Shown piece after piece: positions 49,829 to 60,649 of a stretch of 64,000 nt of DNA. This stretch comes from Typha latifolia (taxonomy: Eukaryota > Streptophyta > Magnoliopsida > Poales > Typhaceae). The position numbers and the translations under genes are program-made. Location: the NCBI GenBank assembly GCA_019914945.1, contig CM034102.1, forward strand, positions 558,001-622,000, in the 5' to 3' direction. The first letter of the stretch is position 1. Every line of letters begins with the position of its first letter. The notes beneath the pieces are model-generated. The model was not told the DNA's origin and made no database searches. It saw nothing but the letters and a program-made list of their open reading frames with translations.

Positions 49829-51502
49829 TCATTGTATATGGACCCAGATGCCCTCACTCGGAATCCCTCCGTTAACAATAAAAACCGTATAATATCCGGA
49901 CGGCGCTAAGACAGTAGAAGCCGGCGCGACCGCGGATATCTCGTATCCGCCGCCTGCGACCGCCGCCGCCTTCCCGGTTTCCAAAATTAGTAACCTCTGG
50001 TTCATGGAGAAGGAATGTGTGGAAAACGCTGGCGCCGTCATTGTCACCGATACGCTATCAGCAAGCGTCTCGACGTTAAACTGCAGTGTGAATTGCTTCC
50101 CATAATTCAACTCGGTCGTACCCGCCGCCGATGGGGTAATCGCGGGGCGCGACGCAGAGTTTGCGGCGGATAAGTACTCCGGCGAGAAAGCCTCGAGGCT
50201 GAGCTCCGTCGGGAACTCGACGTTGGAGAAGTTGTAGTAGATGTGCGGGTTGCTCCCCCCGACGAGCACCCGGCCGTCCCGGAGCAACACCGCGCTCGAG
50301 TGGTAGAGCCGAGGAATCGTTGTTCCCGTCTCAAGCTTGAATCTTTCCCCGATGGGTCCGTCGGGGCGGTAAACGACCGGCGTAAAAACCGGATTTTTCC
50401 CGAACTCCCACCCGGCCGTCCCGGCCGCCGCGCCGTTTATAATTAGCACGTCGCCGCCGGTCGGCAACAGGATCATGTCTCCCATCACCCGCGGCACCGG
50501 CATTGTCTCCATTGCCCAGGTCGGCGACTCGTCTGTGATCTTGAGCCTCCCGCACGTGCTCAATGCTTCAAGGAAGCTATTCTTTACCTTCGCTTGCGTG
50601 TAGGATCCGATCGGCGCACCGCCGCAGACGAGCACTTCGGCTTCGGTCGGCGATGGCTTCAACGGCAACAAAACCGACGAGCCGGAGCTCGGGTAGTTCC
50701 TCGGTTCCCCGCCGGGCATTGCCGGATACTCCCTCACGATTAGGTTCTTATTGTAGTCTAGTAAGATGGAGCGGTTGTTGGCGAAGATGAATAGGTTGCC
50801 GTCTATGTTGAGGTGGACGAAAGGGTAGAGGTTGTTCTCTTCCAAGTCTCTCGTCTTTTTCAGGAACGCCAGAGGAAACGTGGTGAGATCGGACGGGTTG
50901 GATTTGGGATAGAATTCGTAATTGAATTCCCGGCGTCCGCCGACGATGATGGCGCGGCCGTCGGGAAGGATTTGATTGGTGGCATACCACCGCCGCACCG
51001 CCAATCCTTTCGAGTTCTCCGACCAGTCGCAATCGGACTCCCCGCCGCAGGGGCGGAAAGTGCGGACGGCGCGCTCTCCGTCGTTGAACCCGCCGGTCTG
51101 GATCAGGGATCCGTCAGGGGCGACAATGCCGGAGGAGCACCATGAGTCCGTGAGGATGGTGAGCGGGCGGAAGGAGTTGCCCGTGACCGAGTACTCAACG
51201 GAGTGCGCCGTGCAGTCGATCGTGAGGGCAAGGTCGGCCGGGTCGTCGCGGCACTTGCCCGCCGGGAGGGAGAGGTTCGACTGACCGAAGTCGGTCCGGT
51301 CGAAAATTATTACATGATCAGTGTGGACCAGTTGCATGTGCATGGCGGATACGCCAATGCTACGCTGCAGAAGGTCCCACCGCCCGCCGCTACTGTCGTC
51401 CGCAACGGCGGTGGTAATCACAAGGAGGAAGGAGATGACAAGGACACGGTGGTTGCGGTAGCGGCGGCGGAGGGAATCATAATGAGCTAATGCTAACTTC
51501 AT
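49829..51502 (-). CDS. GLOX: GLOX-type aldehyde/galactose oxidase, secreted copper-radical oxidase
   Basis: Intronless gene for a 557-aa copper-radical oxidase (glyoxal oxidase N-terminal plus DUF1929 domains), which oxidises aldehydes or sugars in the cell wall and makes H2O2; plant members act in anther/pollen development and wall pectin. The start is ATG 51502 (MKLALAHYDS); the longer open frame begins at GTG. A signal peptide or anchor spans about 20-37 (VLVISFLLVITTAVADDS). Active-site residues are in place by analogy with galactose oxidase: Cys122 (DSWCSSG) and Tyr173 (RRWYATNQ) for the thioether cofactor, Tyr400-His401 (RLYHSS) and His496 (FSTHSFSM) for copper. The Kelch-like blades are Gly-rich. 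The C-terminus ends GIWVHIQ, typical of the family. The coding region is strongly GC-rich compared with its surroundings, as often in monocot intronless genes. Confidence 0.95.
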   Translation of the reverse strand: MKLALAHYDSLRRRYRNHRVLVISFLLVITTAVADDSSGGRWDLLQRSIGVSAMHMQLVHTDHVIIFDRTDFGQSNLSLPAGKCRDDPADLALTIDCTAHSVEYSVTGNSFRPLTILTDSWCSSGIVAPDGSLIQTGGFNDGERAVRTFRPCGGESDCDWSENSKGLAVRRWYATNQILPDGRAIIVGGRREFNYEFYPKSNPSDLTTFPLAFLKKTRDLEENNLYPFVHLNIDGNLFIFANNRSILLDYNKNLIVREYPAMPGGEPRNYPSSGSSVLLPLKPSPTEAEVLVCGGAPIGSYTQAKVKNSFLEALSTCGRLKITDESPTWAMETMPVPRVMGDMILLPTGGDVLIINGAAAGTAGWEFGKNPVFTPVVYRPDGPIGERFKLETGTTIPRLYHSSAVLLRDGRVLVGGSNPHIYYNFSNVEFPTELSLEAFSPEYLSAANSASRPAITPSAAGTTELNYGKQFTLQFNVETLADSVSVTMTAPAFSTHSFSMNQRLLILETGKAAAVAGGGYEISAVAPASTVLAPSGYYTVFIVNGGIPSEGIWVHIQ

Positions 51503-51564
51503 CTCGTAGGACAAATTTTGTACGTGTATTGTTCTATGTGTCAGGGAGCTTCGGGTTACCACGC

Positions 51565-51572
51565 TTTTATAA
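51565..51572 (-). promoter_or_regulatory. GLOX: TATA box of the GLOX gene
   Basis: TTATAAAA on the minus strand, about 63-70 bp upstream of the ATG at 51502, suggesting a leader of 30-40 nt. Confidence 0.5.
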
Positions 51573-52701
51573 TGTTTCGGACCATCAAATTTATTCCATA
51601 TTTGAGAGATTACAATCTCTCTGTCAAATCGGTTAAAGGATTCTTTCCAGTTATTACTTTAACTAAGTACTTCAGGCTTTGGAGACGTCTGATCAAAAGA
51701 TAATGAGAAAAGAAAAGAAAAGAAAAAGGGTTCGGTCTGGAGAAAGACAAAAAGAGAGACAGTAGACATGATACTGCTTTCGTTTACTGTGGGCGAAGCA
51801 ATCGAATCGGTAATTAAATTGGTGTTAGATTTTAGTTTCAATGAATTTAGAAATATTTTTGGTAGGGACGGGAAAAGTACGAAAATGACCAACCAAGTTC
51901 CACCGCTGTCATGCAAATATAAATATATTAACGTCGAAGGTTGTGGGAAATTCCTACAGCCTGTTTGTAGAGAATCAGCACGCTAGTGATAAGGTTCACA
52001 TGAGCTTGTTCCTATGCGGCTTTGGTTCCTTCCTTGTGCACTTAACGTCGCCGGTGGATATTAACTAAGGCTTGGGATAAAGCAGAGCTACAGTGTTGGA
52101 TAACTTTATCTAATTACTTTTTCTAAGGCTAAATTAAAGATCAGAATTGGAGGCTTTCTCTTTGGCTCTTTTAGCAGTAACTTTGATCTTGGATCTCAAT
52201 TCTCAAGCCCTGGGAAGGGAATGCTCTCCATTCCCACTCGTACGAGTTTCGCGACAAAATTGTTACCAAGTAATTAAAGATAGATCTTGACGAATATGTT
52301 CACGTTCTCGTCTGTCCTTTTCTTCACGGTCGTGAACCTTCACCCTTTTCATGTCAAGTTGAAAGAAAATCCCATGAACGCATATTTGTAACAGCATTAC
52401 TTCTTGTTTATTTGCTAATCAATTTTATATCTTAACACTCAAGATATAGATTTAATTTAAATGGACGTAGTTGTATATTTTTAGATAAAAATAGCGATGC
52501 AAGATTTTAACCCGCAATCTCTAACTTTAATACCATGTTAGAAAATGATGATTTTATATTTTAACATGATTTCAATCCTGCCACCAAATATATATGTTAT
52601 TTAAAATATCAAAATCTTTGTCTATTTAAATCAAGTAGATTTTTTAAGTCACTCAAAATTAAGGATAAGCATTAGAATATAAGATATAAAAATAATTACT
52701 C

Positions 52702-52808
52702 TCTAAGCTTTTAGAGTAGTTGATGAATTAACATTATATATAAATAAATTTTATCATTCTATAATATAATGTTAACTTATAAATTATTCTAAAAGTTTAA
52801 GCTATTAA
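52702..52808. repeat. Imperfect inverted repeat, MITE-like hairpin
   Basis: Arms of about 34 bp: aagcttttagagtag then ttaacattata on the left, and tataatgttaac then ctaaaagtttaagc on the right, separated by about 25 bp. I could not define a target duplication. Confidence 0.5.
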
Positions 52809-53401
52809 GTAACAACTCTAGTATAAGTATCACCCAAAATGTCCATTTTGTTAGTTATTAATTACATTTTTTTTACTTAAAAGTACTATATGTCTATTAG
52901 ATAAATCTATTTTAGATCTTCTTAAAGTTTTTTTTTTCTTTTTCAGAGAAGAAAAAATACTGGAGGGTAAGATTGAGATACCATTTGACAGTTTCTATTA
53001 GCACCGTCTAAGAGTGAAAGATATTAGATTGTTGAAATAGTCAAAGTATCACCGAAAAATAAATAAATAAATAACTAAATAGGGTTTATACGATTGGACT
53101 ATCGTGCATTTGAACGATCTAAGTGTAATTAACTTTTTTTCCTTTTAAATTAAATTGATCAGGCACATCACATCCATGATGCTTAATTAGCTTGATCCTG
53201 TCCCCAAGAGATGTACACCAACCACGTTCATCAACCGCCATGCAACCCATTGCTATCAATGCAAGTGTTCGTTCCTGTGATTGCATCTCTTCACACTCAA
53301 GCAGTTTCCACCACGTTTCCTCGTTGAAGTAACTATCAATCTACTCCATAACATACTCCCTCGTCTCCTAACTCCAAGGTTCATCTCTTCTCAAACTCAC
53401 C

Positions 53402-54234
53402 ATGTACCCCTCCATGCAAGACGAGTGCCCTCCGCCGCCCTGCCCACCCCCTACGGCGCCACCGCCACCGCCACAGTCGACAATGGCCATCGAGGTTGGT
53501 CACTCTAATCTTTTCTATCCCCCACCTTGCCCTCCTGAGGCCGTCCAAGTCCGACCTCAGTTGCCGGCCCCCTGGACCACCGGACTCTTCGACTGCTGCG
53601 ACGACGTCGGCAATTGTACGTCCCACTCCTATCTACCATTTACCGCAATGCTACAGTTTTAACGTGCTTGTAATTATGCTAGGCTGCGTGACATGCTTCT
53701 GCCCCTGTATCACCTTCGGCCAGATTGCGGAGATCGTTGACCATGGATCAATCAGTAAGACATCGTTAATCATTCGCTAAAACTTATATCACTTTTTTCT
53801 ACCGACTAAAAATAAATTAAATATTTTTATCATTATCATGTCCGAAAGCATGTGGGGCGAGCGGTGCTATGTATGCGCTCATCCTCTGCGTGACGGGGTG
53901 CCACTGCCTCTACTCATGCTTCTACCGATCGAAGATGAGAGGGCAGTTCTTCTTGGAGGAGAGCCCTTGCGGAGACTGCGTCGTCCATTGCTGCTGTGAG
54001 TCGTGTGCGCTGTGCCAGGAGTACAGAGAGCTCAAGACCCGTGGCTTCGACCTGCACTTGGGTACGTAATATAAACTAATACATACATTATAGATATGCA
54101 CTACTACGTATATTTGTCTTAATTTGTGTTTGTTTTTTTTTTATGTGGTTTTATTTGTTGTAGGGTGGCAAGGTAACTTGATGAAGCAGAGGATGATGTT
54201 GCCCCCCACTGTTGAACGAGGAATGAACCGCTAA
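53402..54234 (+). CDS. PCR: PLAC8 family protein (plant cadmium resistance/cell number regulator)
   Basis: Exons 53402-53615, 53683-53754, 53849-54061 and 54164-54234 close in phase and encode about 189 aa. PCR/CNR proteins are plasma-membrane proteins affecting Zn, Cd or Ca transport or organ size. The first part is Pro-rich ([15 protein letters not shown]). The PLAC8 domain runs from about 58: [34 protein letters not shown], a hydrophobic segment ([20 protein letters not shown]), then [20 protein letters not shown] and the tail. The motif is CCVTCFCPC, close to the CCxxxxCPC core of PCR transporters. The residue before CGASG is Thr where Ser/Cys is commoner; nothing is broken. An antisense frame here is a shadow of the Pro codons. 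Confidence 0.93.
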
Positions 54235-55381
54235 ATTGCGTCAGTTTGGTGTTGTGATTTATATTTGCTTTGTTGTTCTATTATTTGTGGGTAAGTTTGA
54301 TGTTGTCATTTAACAATAGAAGTGCATTACTACTGTAATTCTCCTCATGAATTAATTTTTTGTTTCTCAATTGTCGATTTATATAATGAGGTTAAATCTT
54401 CTAGGTTGGTTGGTTACTTGGAAAAATAAATAAAAAGAATGAGTTTTTGACCAAACTACTGTGTAGTATAAATTATTTCGCAAACTCTATCACCATTAAA
54501 ATTATGTCTTAAACTAGTACAACAGTGAAATCACTATCTTAATAACAATTTTTAGTAAATTAATTAATTTTTTTAATATATTGAAAATTATTATAAAAAT
54601 TATTGTCTTAGAGAACACAATTTTTTTAACCATTGTTTCTATATAAAACTATTTATATATAAAAATTACTTACTTTTAGAAAAATAATTTATAAATTATT
54701 ATATAAATTTTTTGAAATTAAATTAAAAAAATTTATAATCTTTATTTTGCGAGTACGAGCGAACTACATCTTTCTATCTTATAAATCTTTTTTATATCTT
54801 TACGGTAACATACTTTGTGACCAAAATGATAATCTAACACAAAGTTAGATAATCTAAACTTTTTCGTTATATTTTAACTTATTTAAAAACTAATTAAAAA
54901 ATTACTGTGGGAGAAAGTGAGTACTAGTTTAAAAAATAATTTAAATGGTATTATATTTTAGAAAATACTTTTTACTGTAGTAAGGTAAAAAACTATGGTG
55001 ACCAATTGATGACTATGGGGTAGTAGACTGGTCCAAATCATTGACGCTTGGAAGTTGGAATCTAGCATAAGTTGAGTTGGTTTAAATGATTGCCATCGCA
55101 GTCCAGATCCCATTAATGGCCTCCCAATCCACATCGAGCAAGTGTCCCTATTCTTTCCAATCCATGAATCATCATCACCCACTCTACCAAGCAACGACTT
55201 GATGCCTCTCAGAGTCTCAGTGCTGTCGCATTATCTGGCTATATATTCATAATATAGTACCCACATTGAAGTCTTGAAACAAACTCTCTGATCCAAAAAT
55301 AATGGCCCTTATGGGTAGTTGGCAGTTTCATTTAGACCTTTGCTTTCAATCCGACAGGCTATAGTGTATGTAGGCACACCC

Positions 55382-55417
55382 TTTTCCCCTTTCCCCTTTC
55401 CCCTTTACCCTTTCCCA
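55382..55417 (+). repeat. (TTTCCCC)n pyrimidine repeat
   Basis: Four to five imperfect tandem units of TTTCCCC, about 90 bp upstream of the first plantacyanin ATG. Confidence 0.8.
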
Positions 55418-55436
55418 GCACCACTTGTATGCGTCC

Positions 55437-55444
55437 TTATAAGA
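55437..55444 (+). promoter_or_regulatory. TATA-like box of plantacyanin gene 1
   Basis: TTATAAGA about 60 bp before the ATG at 55503. Confidence 0.4.
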
Positions 55445-55502
55445 CCGACCCTTCTCTCCTGGGCTTTTCAACAAACACCTTGTGCTACTTGAACTGAGAG
55501 CT

Positions 55503-55978
55503 ATGGCTCAGGGAAGCGGCAGTGCAAGGCAAGTGACTATTCTTGGTTTATCTCTTCTTCTCTGCCTCCTCCTACAAGCGGGGATCGCCGAGTCGGCGGT
55601 GTACGCCGTCGGAGACAGCGGTGGGTGGACCTTCAACACGGTTGCCTGGACCAACGGGAAGCGCTTTAGGGCCGGCGACGTGCTCGGTAAATGTTCGACC
55701 TTTTGTCTCCGAGAGCACTTAGCTCACTTGGATCTGTATGGGCTTGTTTAAATAGCTTGTGTTCTCGGTTTCCTTCAGTTTTCAAGTACAACCCGGGAGT
55801 CCACAATGTGGTTGCTGTTGACGCCGCTGGCTACAACGGCTGCAAGACGACGAGGGGCTCGAAGGTCTTCAAGTCCGGGAACGATCGCTTTACCCTAAGG
55901 AGGGGGAGGAACTACTTCATCTGCAACGTTGTCGGCCATTGCGAGGCGGGCATGAAGGTTGCGATCACTGCTGTGTGA
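55503..55978 (+). CDS. Plantacyanin (basic blue protein), copy 1
   Basis: Secreted type-1 copper protein (phytocyanin family) linked to pollen-tube guidance and reproductive or stress redox roles. Exon 1 is 55503-55686 and exon 2 is 55779-55978, joined in phase 1, 127 aa. The upstream triplets in this frame are not ATG, so MAQGSGSARQ is the start. The signal peptide is about 1-31 (VTILGLSLLLCLLLQAGIAE). Cu ligands are His70 (VHNVVAV), Cys110, His115 and Met120 (CNVVGHCEAGM); Cys83 and Cys116 should form the disulfide. It has no GPI tail and no Pro/Ser domain, which makes it a plantacyanin rather than an ENODL or uclacyanin. The single intron after GDVL is the usual place. Confidence 0.95.
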
Positions 55979-57244
55979 GATAATGTTTGAGGCATTTAAT
56001 CAAACAAAGTCATTGTCGTGCTTTATTATGTATGTGTGAACTAAGTAACGAATAAAGTTAGGAGTTGGGTTTAAAGTTTTGTTTCGTGGGTTTGAGAATG
56101 ATATTAATCACCCTATTAAACAACATTAGCTATATATATTAGCTTTATGGCTGTTAGGTTATGGAATAATCTTATATAAGTTTATTCCAATTTGGTAAGA
56201 TTTATTCGAATATAGTAATCAAATAACAACATATCTCAATATTAGTTTTATACATAACTTCCTCTCCTCTCTTCTTCCATCCAATATTTTTATTAGTATT
56301 TAATTATTATTTTACCCTTTGGAAAAATATTGTTTTAATTAATTCTTATTTCAATCATCTTCTTCCTCCCTCTCCTCTCTTCCCACCTAGTTCATCCACT
56401 ATAAAAATTATATTAATTATTTACTAATATGTTTTTAAAAAATTTTAATTTTTATATCACACAAATATATTAATTTATTATTATACCACCATATTGGTTT
56501 TATAATTAAAAACTATATACCCTAAACTTGTAATAGTGTTCTTATATAAGTTTAAGAAAATAGTATAAGTAGTTAAACCGTGAATATCTAAAAGATGCAA
56601 ATGACAATAAATGGAACAAAGATGTAATGATAATTATGATATTTTAGTAATTGTGAAATAAGAGTTAAAATAGTTTAGTGACAATCATAATACTTTAATT
56701 CTTTAAGGAATGTAATGATAATTATAATATTTTAGAAGCTTGTAGCGGGCAAATATGTGAAAAAAATTCTATATAAAAATATTGGAATAACTTGCATATA
56801 TATTAAGTACAATGTTGGGAAAAAAAAGTACAATGAGAAAAGTTTTTGGATCTTGTCTTCTTAGAAAAGGAGAAGGGCCAAAAGCTGAATGCCATCTCGT
56901 GATCTCTTTGTAAAATAAGCACTCCAAGTCCTTTCTATGGGAATCGGATTGCCTGCTATTAATTAATGAATGCTAATCTAATAAGGTTGGATACTTGGAT
57001 CCAAAATAATAACCCACGACATCGGGTGGCAATGGACTCGAATTCCAAAAGGAATCATCTAATTACTATCACGAGCCCATGTCTTCTTAAGCTTTTTGTC
57101 TCTTCCAAACTTCTAAGTAGACATCATTTTAATTAGTATATTCACAAACAAACAAGGTATATATGTATTTGCCATAGAAGTAATGAGAAGTTGAGAACTC
57201 ATTAAAATCTCTTCCTTAATTAGCTTTTGTAGGAATTAAACATA
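55979..57244. other. Spacer between plantacyanin copies
   Basis: AT-rich. A promoter-like block at about 56998-57040 (gatccaaaataataaccc, cgggtggcaatgg) resembles that of the intact copies. No gene. Confidence 0.45.
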
Positions 57245-57510
57245 ATGTCTCAGGGAAGAGGCGGCAATTAAAGAAAGGGTTCTTGTGATGGCTCTCATCT
57301 TCCTCTTTACCCACACTGAGTTCACTGAGGAAGCCAGCTACAATGTCTCCTTCGTCGCATAGCGTGCATGATCGCCGTCGGCGCCGCCGGCTACAATGGA
57401 TAGTGCAGGGGGAGTAGTTGTTTCATGTATATACATATGTATGTGTGTGTGTGTGTAGCTTTGTTGGCCACCATGGTGCAGGAATGAAGATTGCAGTCCC
57501 TGTTACTCAA
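57245..57510 (+). pseudogene. Degenerate plantacyanin copy
   Basis: It opens ATG TCT CAG GGA AGA, matching copy 1, then hits a stop at about codon 8. Pieces of the signal peptide (MALIFLFTHTE-like), of the copper-binding middle (a decayed VHNVVAVGAAGYNG reading in shifted frame) and of the end (FVGHHGAGMKIAVPVT) are recognisable in order. The Cys ligand region and much of the centre are lost, and frames shift at least twice. It lies between the two intact copies. Confidence 0.8.
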
Positions 57511-58590
57511 CTTGACATGAGCTTGAATATATGTAGTATCTATCGAATGTACTGCTTAAGTCTTCTCATGATCGAGCTCCACCAATATTATCAACATTTG
57601 ATATATTAATGTCATATCTTATGTATGTTGAGATAGAGAGATATTACACTGCTATTGAGAAAGCAAATCACCATGACGAGTTTTAAAGACATTGTGTTGG
57701 CAGAGCGAGTGATCATTCTGTCACAATCGAGCAGTCTCTCGTGCATGCGCACTGCAAACCCACTCACTCCCAAGTCTCCCAAAGCTTTGATGACCTTCAA
57801 GGACACTCATGTCTCAATGGCATATATATCTTTCGTAATGCCAGCTTCTGACCCGCTTCTGAACATTGGTGAGTTTTCAGCCACTTTGTTTTGCTCACCA
57901 CTTGCTCATCGCCATCTTGAATTTTTTGCAATGTTGTAGACTCTATGGCCCTCTTTGCTCATGACAACACTGCCATTCTTCCTACTCGTCGATTAAAATA
58001 GTGCTCAAATAATTAAAGAAAACGTTGTTTTTTGTATGAATATTACCGTGTAATAATAGGCTTCCTCACGTGCAGCTTACTAATACTTCACGGACATAGA
58101 CGATGGATGCATATAAGAAGATGTATATGTACGTGGTCCCTCTATATCACGGCTCTGATATAATGTTACGATAGAGATAAATACTTAAGCTAATAGATAC
58201 AGAACCAATGCATATTAAGAATTTGGACATTAATTCAATGAGGTAGGCTAACTACATCAATTTCATGTCCTCTTCATAGAATAGCAACGCCCATTCAATG
58301 CAATATGAACAATTTTTGTCCTTCCTCCTGTCTTTTAACGCACTCATCACTCTAATATATGCATCATTAAAGTTCTTAGTGCAACTACCCACGGGCCCAA
58401 GATTTTGGTCTCTTTGGGTGGTTGGCCAATTTCAATCATACCATTGTCTCACGCATGTCTCATTTCCCCTCCATATGCATATATATATATATGTAAACAC
58501 AATTACGCAAGTCTTAAAAACTCTCATTTTCCCTCTATTCTTGTAATAGTGTAGCTAGCTAGCTAGCGAGCTCTTGAACAAGAAAAGTTT
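57511..58590. other. Spacer and promoter of plantacyanin gene 2
   Basis: A block at about 58395-58440 (attttggtctctttggg, ggttggccaatttca) parallels those upstream of the other copies. A TA-rich box lies at about 58480-58493. At 58146-58180 a minus-strand tract reads aacattatatcagagc, another decayed A-box-like motif. No gene. Confidence 0.45.
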
Positions 58591-59070
58591 ATGGCCATGG
58601 GAAGTGGCAGTGCAGGGCAAGGAACAGCTCTCATCTTAATCCTCCTATGCTTCCTTCTCCGTGCCGAATCCGCGAAGTTCACAGTCGGAGACAGCTCCGG
58701 TTGGAGCTTCGGCGCGAGCAGCTGGCCGAAGGGGAAGAGCTTCATGGCCGGCGACGTGCTCGGTGAATTAAATTCTCACATCTTAATTTTCTCTTGAGTC
58801 GATCGACGTATAATTAACTTTTGCTTCATTGTTTTGATCATTCAATTATATATATGTTTGATTGGATTAGTGTTCAACTACGATCCTTCGGTGCACAATG
58901 TGGTTGCTGTGAGCTCGGCTGGTTATAGTAGCTGCACTACTCCGGGAGGTGCAAAGGTTTATAGCTCCGGGAGTGATGAAGTCACGCTTGTTAAGGGGAC
59001 GAACTACTTCGTCTGCAACTTTGCTGGCCACTGTGAGTCTGGGATGAAGATTGCTGTCACTGCTGTGTAA
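58591..59070 (+). CDS. Plantacyanin (basic blue protein), copy 2
   Basis: Exon 1 is 58591-58762 and exon 2 is 58871-59070, joined in phase 1, 123 aa. The start is MAMGSGSAGQ, with a second ATG two codons on. The signal peptide is about 1-28 (ALILILLCFLLRAESA). Cu ligands are His66 (VHNVVAV), Cys106, His111 and Met116 (CNFAGHCESGM), with the Cys79-Cys112 disulfide. Intron place and phase are the same as in copy 1, so the two are tandem duplicates. It differs from copy 1 mainly in the 80-105 surface region and is less basic there. Confidence 0.95.
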
Positions 59071-59298
59071 CAAATTAATTAATTAATATATATAATTATG
59101 CATGCATGCATGCAGGATGGATTCGTCTGGTGAGAGAGTCGAGTTGTATGAGTGTGCAAGATCGATGTTAAATAAACTGAGGTTTGGTCGTTAGATCATG
59201 AACTTTCAACGCTTTTCTGGTTTTGGTTTTTCTTTTAGAAAATTGACGACAAATTATTTATTGAGATAATTATACTTCAACACTCCTAAAAGTTTTTA

Positions 59299-59306
<8 letters not shown>

Positions 59307-59349
<43 letters not shown>
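59307..59349 (+). repeat. (GA)n microsatellite
   Basis: About 21 GA units following an A run. Confidence 0.9.
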
Positions 59350-59351
<2 letters not shown>

Positions 59352-59926
59352 AAGATAGTATGTTAGTAAATTAAAATTTCTCTCATATTTCTTTTAGATG
59401 AAAAATATAATGAAAACATAACACGCATTTACTACTAGATTTGGGTCATTAATGCCAAGTTGATCCACTTACGATTATAAAAAGAGGAATTATTTTTGAG
59501 GAAATGGGAACGAGGCCCCAATTAAAGACTTGCAATAAAGTCATATTAAAAACCAGCGGCGCTTAGTTGACCAGGTGGGTGGGATCTATTTTATTGCTTG
59601 TTGACCTCCGTTTCGTCATCACGTACGTCAGAGACGAAGTAATCTACGGAAAAGTTTAATGTGAATCTTAATACAACTTATTAGGCAACAATTTAACTAA
59701 ATTTGCGGGATTAGCGCCTCGTGGTTTCCGTCCAAAGCCACGAAACTCTCAGTTTCATACGTTGGTCCAAATTCGAATTTACTACTAACTAAACTTGGTC
59801 AAAGTTGCTTGGGCCGGAAGGCAGATGGCAAGTTTCAGCGTCTTCTTAACCTCGAATCCACGGTCACATTTACGATAAGAAAGGAGAGAAAGAGATAGAG
59901 AAGAATACCCAACTCAGTCTTCAGAT

Positions 59927-59928
<2 letters not shown>

Positions 59929-59956
<28 letters not shown>
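59929..59956 (+). repeat. (AG)n abutting the MGST3 start codon
   Basis: About 14 AG units ending immediately at the ATG of the MAPEG gene, inside its 5' leader. Confidence 0.9.
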
Positions 59957-59962
<6 letters not shown>

Positions 59963-60649
59963 GTGACAATGGAGATCCCAAAGGAGTATGGATATGTTGT
60001 CCTTGTGCTTGTTCTCTATGCCTTTCTCAACTTCTGGATGGCGTTTCAAGTGGGCAAGGCCCGGAGAAAGTAATCGCCATTTTCCTCACAATCCAAAGTA
60101 ATACTACTCTTTTTGGTCATATACTTCTTACTAAGAGTTTGGCATCAGGTACAAGGTGTTCTATCCCACAATGTATGCAACTGAATCAGAGAACAAGGAT
60201 GCGAAGATATTCAACTGCGTCCAGGTACGTATTTTATACTAACTTGGAATATGTTAGCATGCTATCAGAGCTGAATATGTCGTATATTGTTAGTATTTTT
60301 TATTTTTTTACGACAGAGAGGGCACCAGAACTCGCTGGAGATGATGCCGGCGTTCTTCGTGATGCTGTTGGTTGGTGGGCTGCAGTGGCCGACCATTGCG
60401 GCTGGGCTCGGTGGGTTGTATAACGTGGGTCGTTTCTTCTACTTCAAAGGTTATTCCACTGGTTCTCCTGATAACCGCCTCAAGCTCGGGTACTTATCCG
60501 CTTTCTGGTTGAGTTATTCGTCTCTTTGTCTTTAGATTTATTCGTGTTTTCTCATGGTTGTTCGTCTTAACAGGGGGCTTAGCTTCTTGGCGTTGTTTGG
60601 GCTCATATTTTGCACTGCTTCCTTTGGGGTTAATCTGCTACTCCGTTGA
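59957..60649 (+). CDS. MGST3: Microsomal glutathione S-transferase 3-like (MAPEG family)
   Basis: Membrane-bound MAPEG protein of the ER, with glutathione transferase/peroxidase activity in the animal homologue MGST3. Exons 59957-60069, 60149-60224, 60317-60489 and 60574-60649 close in phase and encode about 145 aa, the usual size. Four hydrophobic spans are visible: VVLVLVLYAFLNFWMAF, FFVMLLVGGLQWPTIAAG, a short one near GGLYNVGRFFYF, and SFLALFGLIFCTASFGVNLL. Conserved features are the YKVFYPTMYA loop, FNCVQRGHQNSLE (the RxHxN glutathione-binding region) and GRFFYFKGYSTG. The C-terminus is LLLR. The start codon abuts an (AG)n tract. Confidence 0.95.

Larger units (their letters stand above)
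51503..53401. other. Intergenic between GLOX and the PCR gene
   Basis: Promoter of GLOX on the left and of the PCR gene on the right. The middle is AT-rich. It contains a decayed tRNA-promoter-like tract on the minus strand (about 52560-52490, taacatggtattaaagtt then gcgggttaaaatc) and the imperfect hairpin listed separately. Confidence 0.45.
54235..55502. other. PCR 3' flank and first plantacyanin promoter
   Basis: AT-rich to about 55.2 kb with no gene. A block near 55290-55333 (gatccaaaaataatgg, gggtagttggca) is shared with the other plantacyanin copies. A pyrimidine repeat (about 55382-55417) and a TATA-like box follow. Confidence 0.5.
59071..59956. other. Spacer and MGST3 promoter
   Basis: Contains (ATGC)n at about 59098-59113, a (GA)n tract and, from about 59.85 kb, the MGST3 leader. 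No gene. Confidence 0.45.

Noticed and set aside
50243..51490. Several plus-strand frames antisense to the GLOX gene
   Set aside because: GC-rich codon shadows; the GLOX reading has all catalytic residues.
53381..53626. 81-aa minus-strand frame
   Set aside because: Antisense shadow of the Pro-rich first PCR exon.
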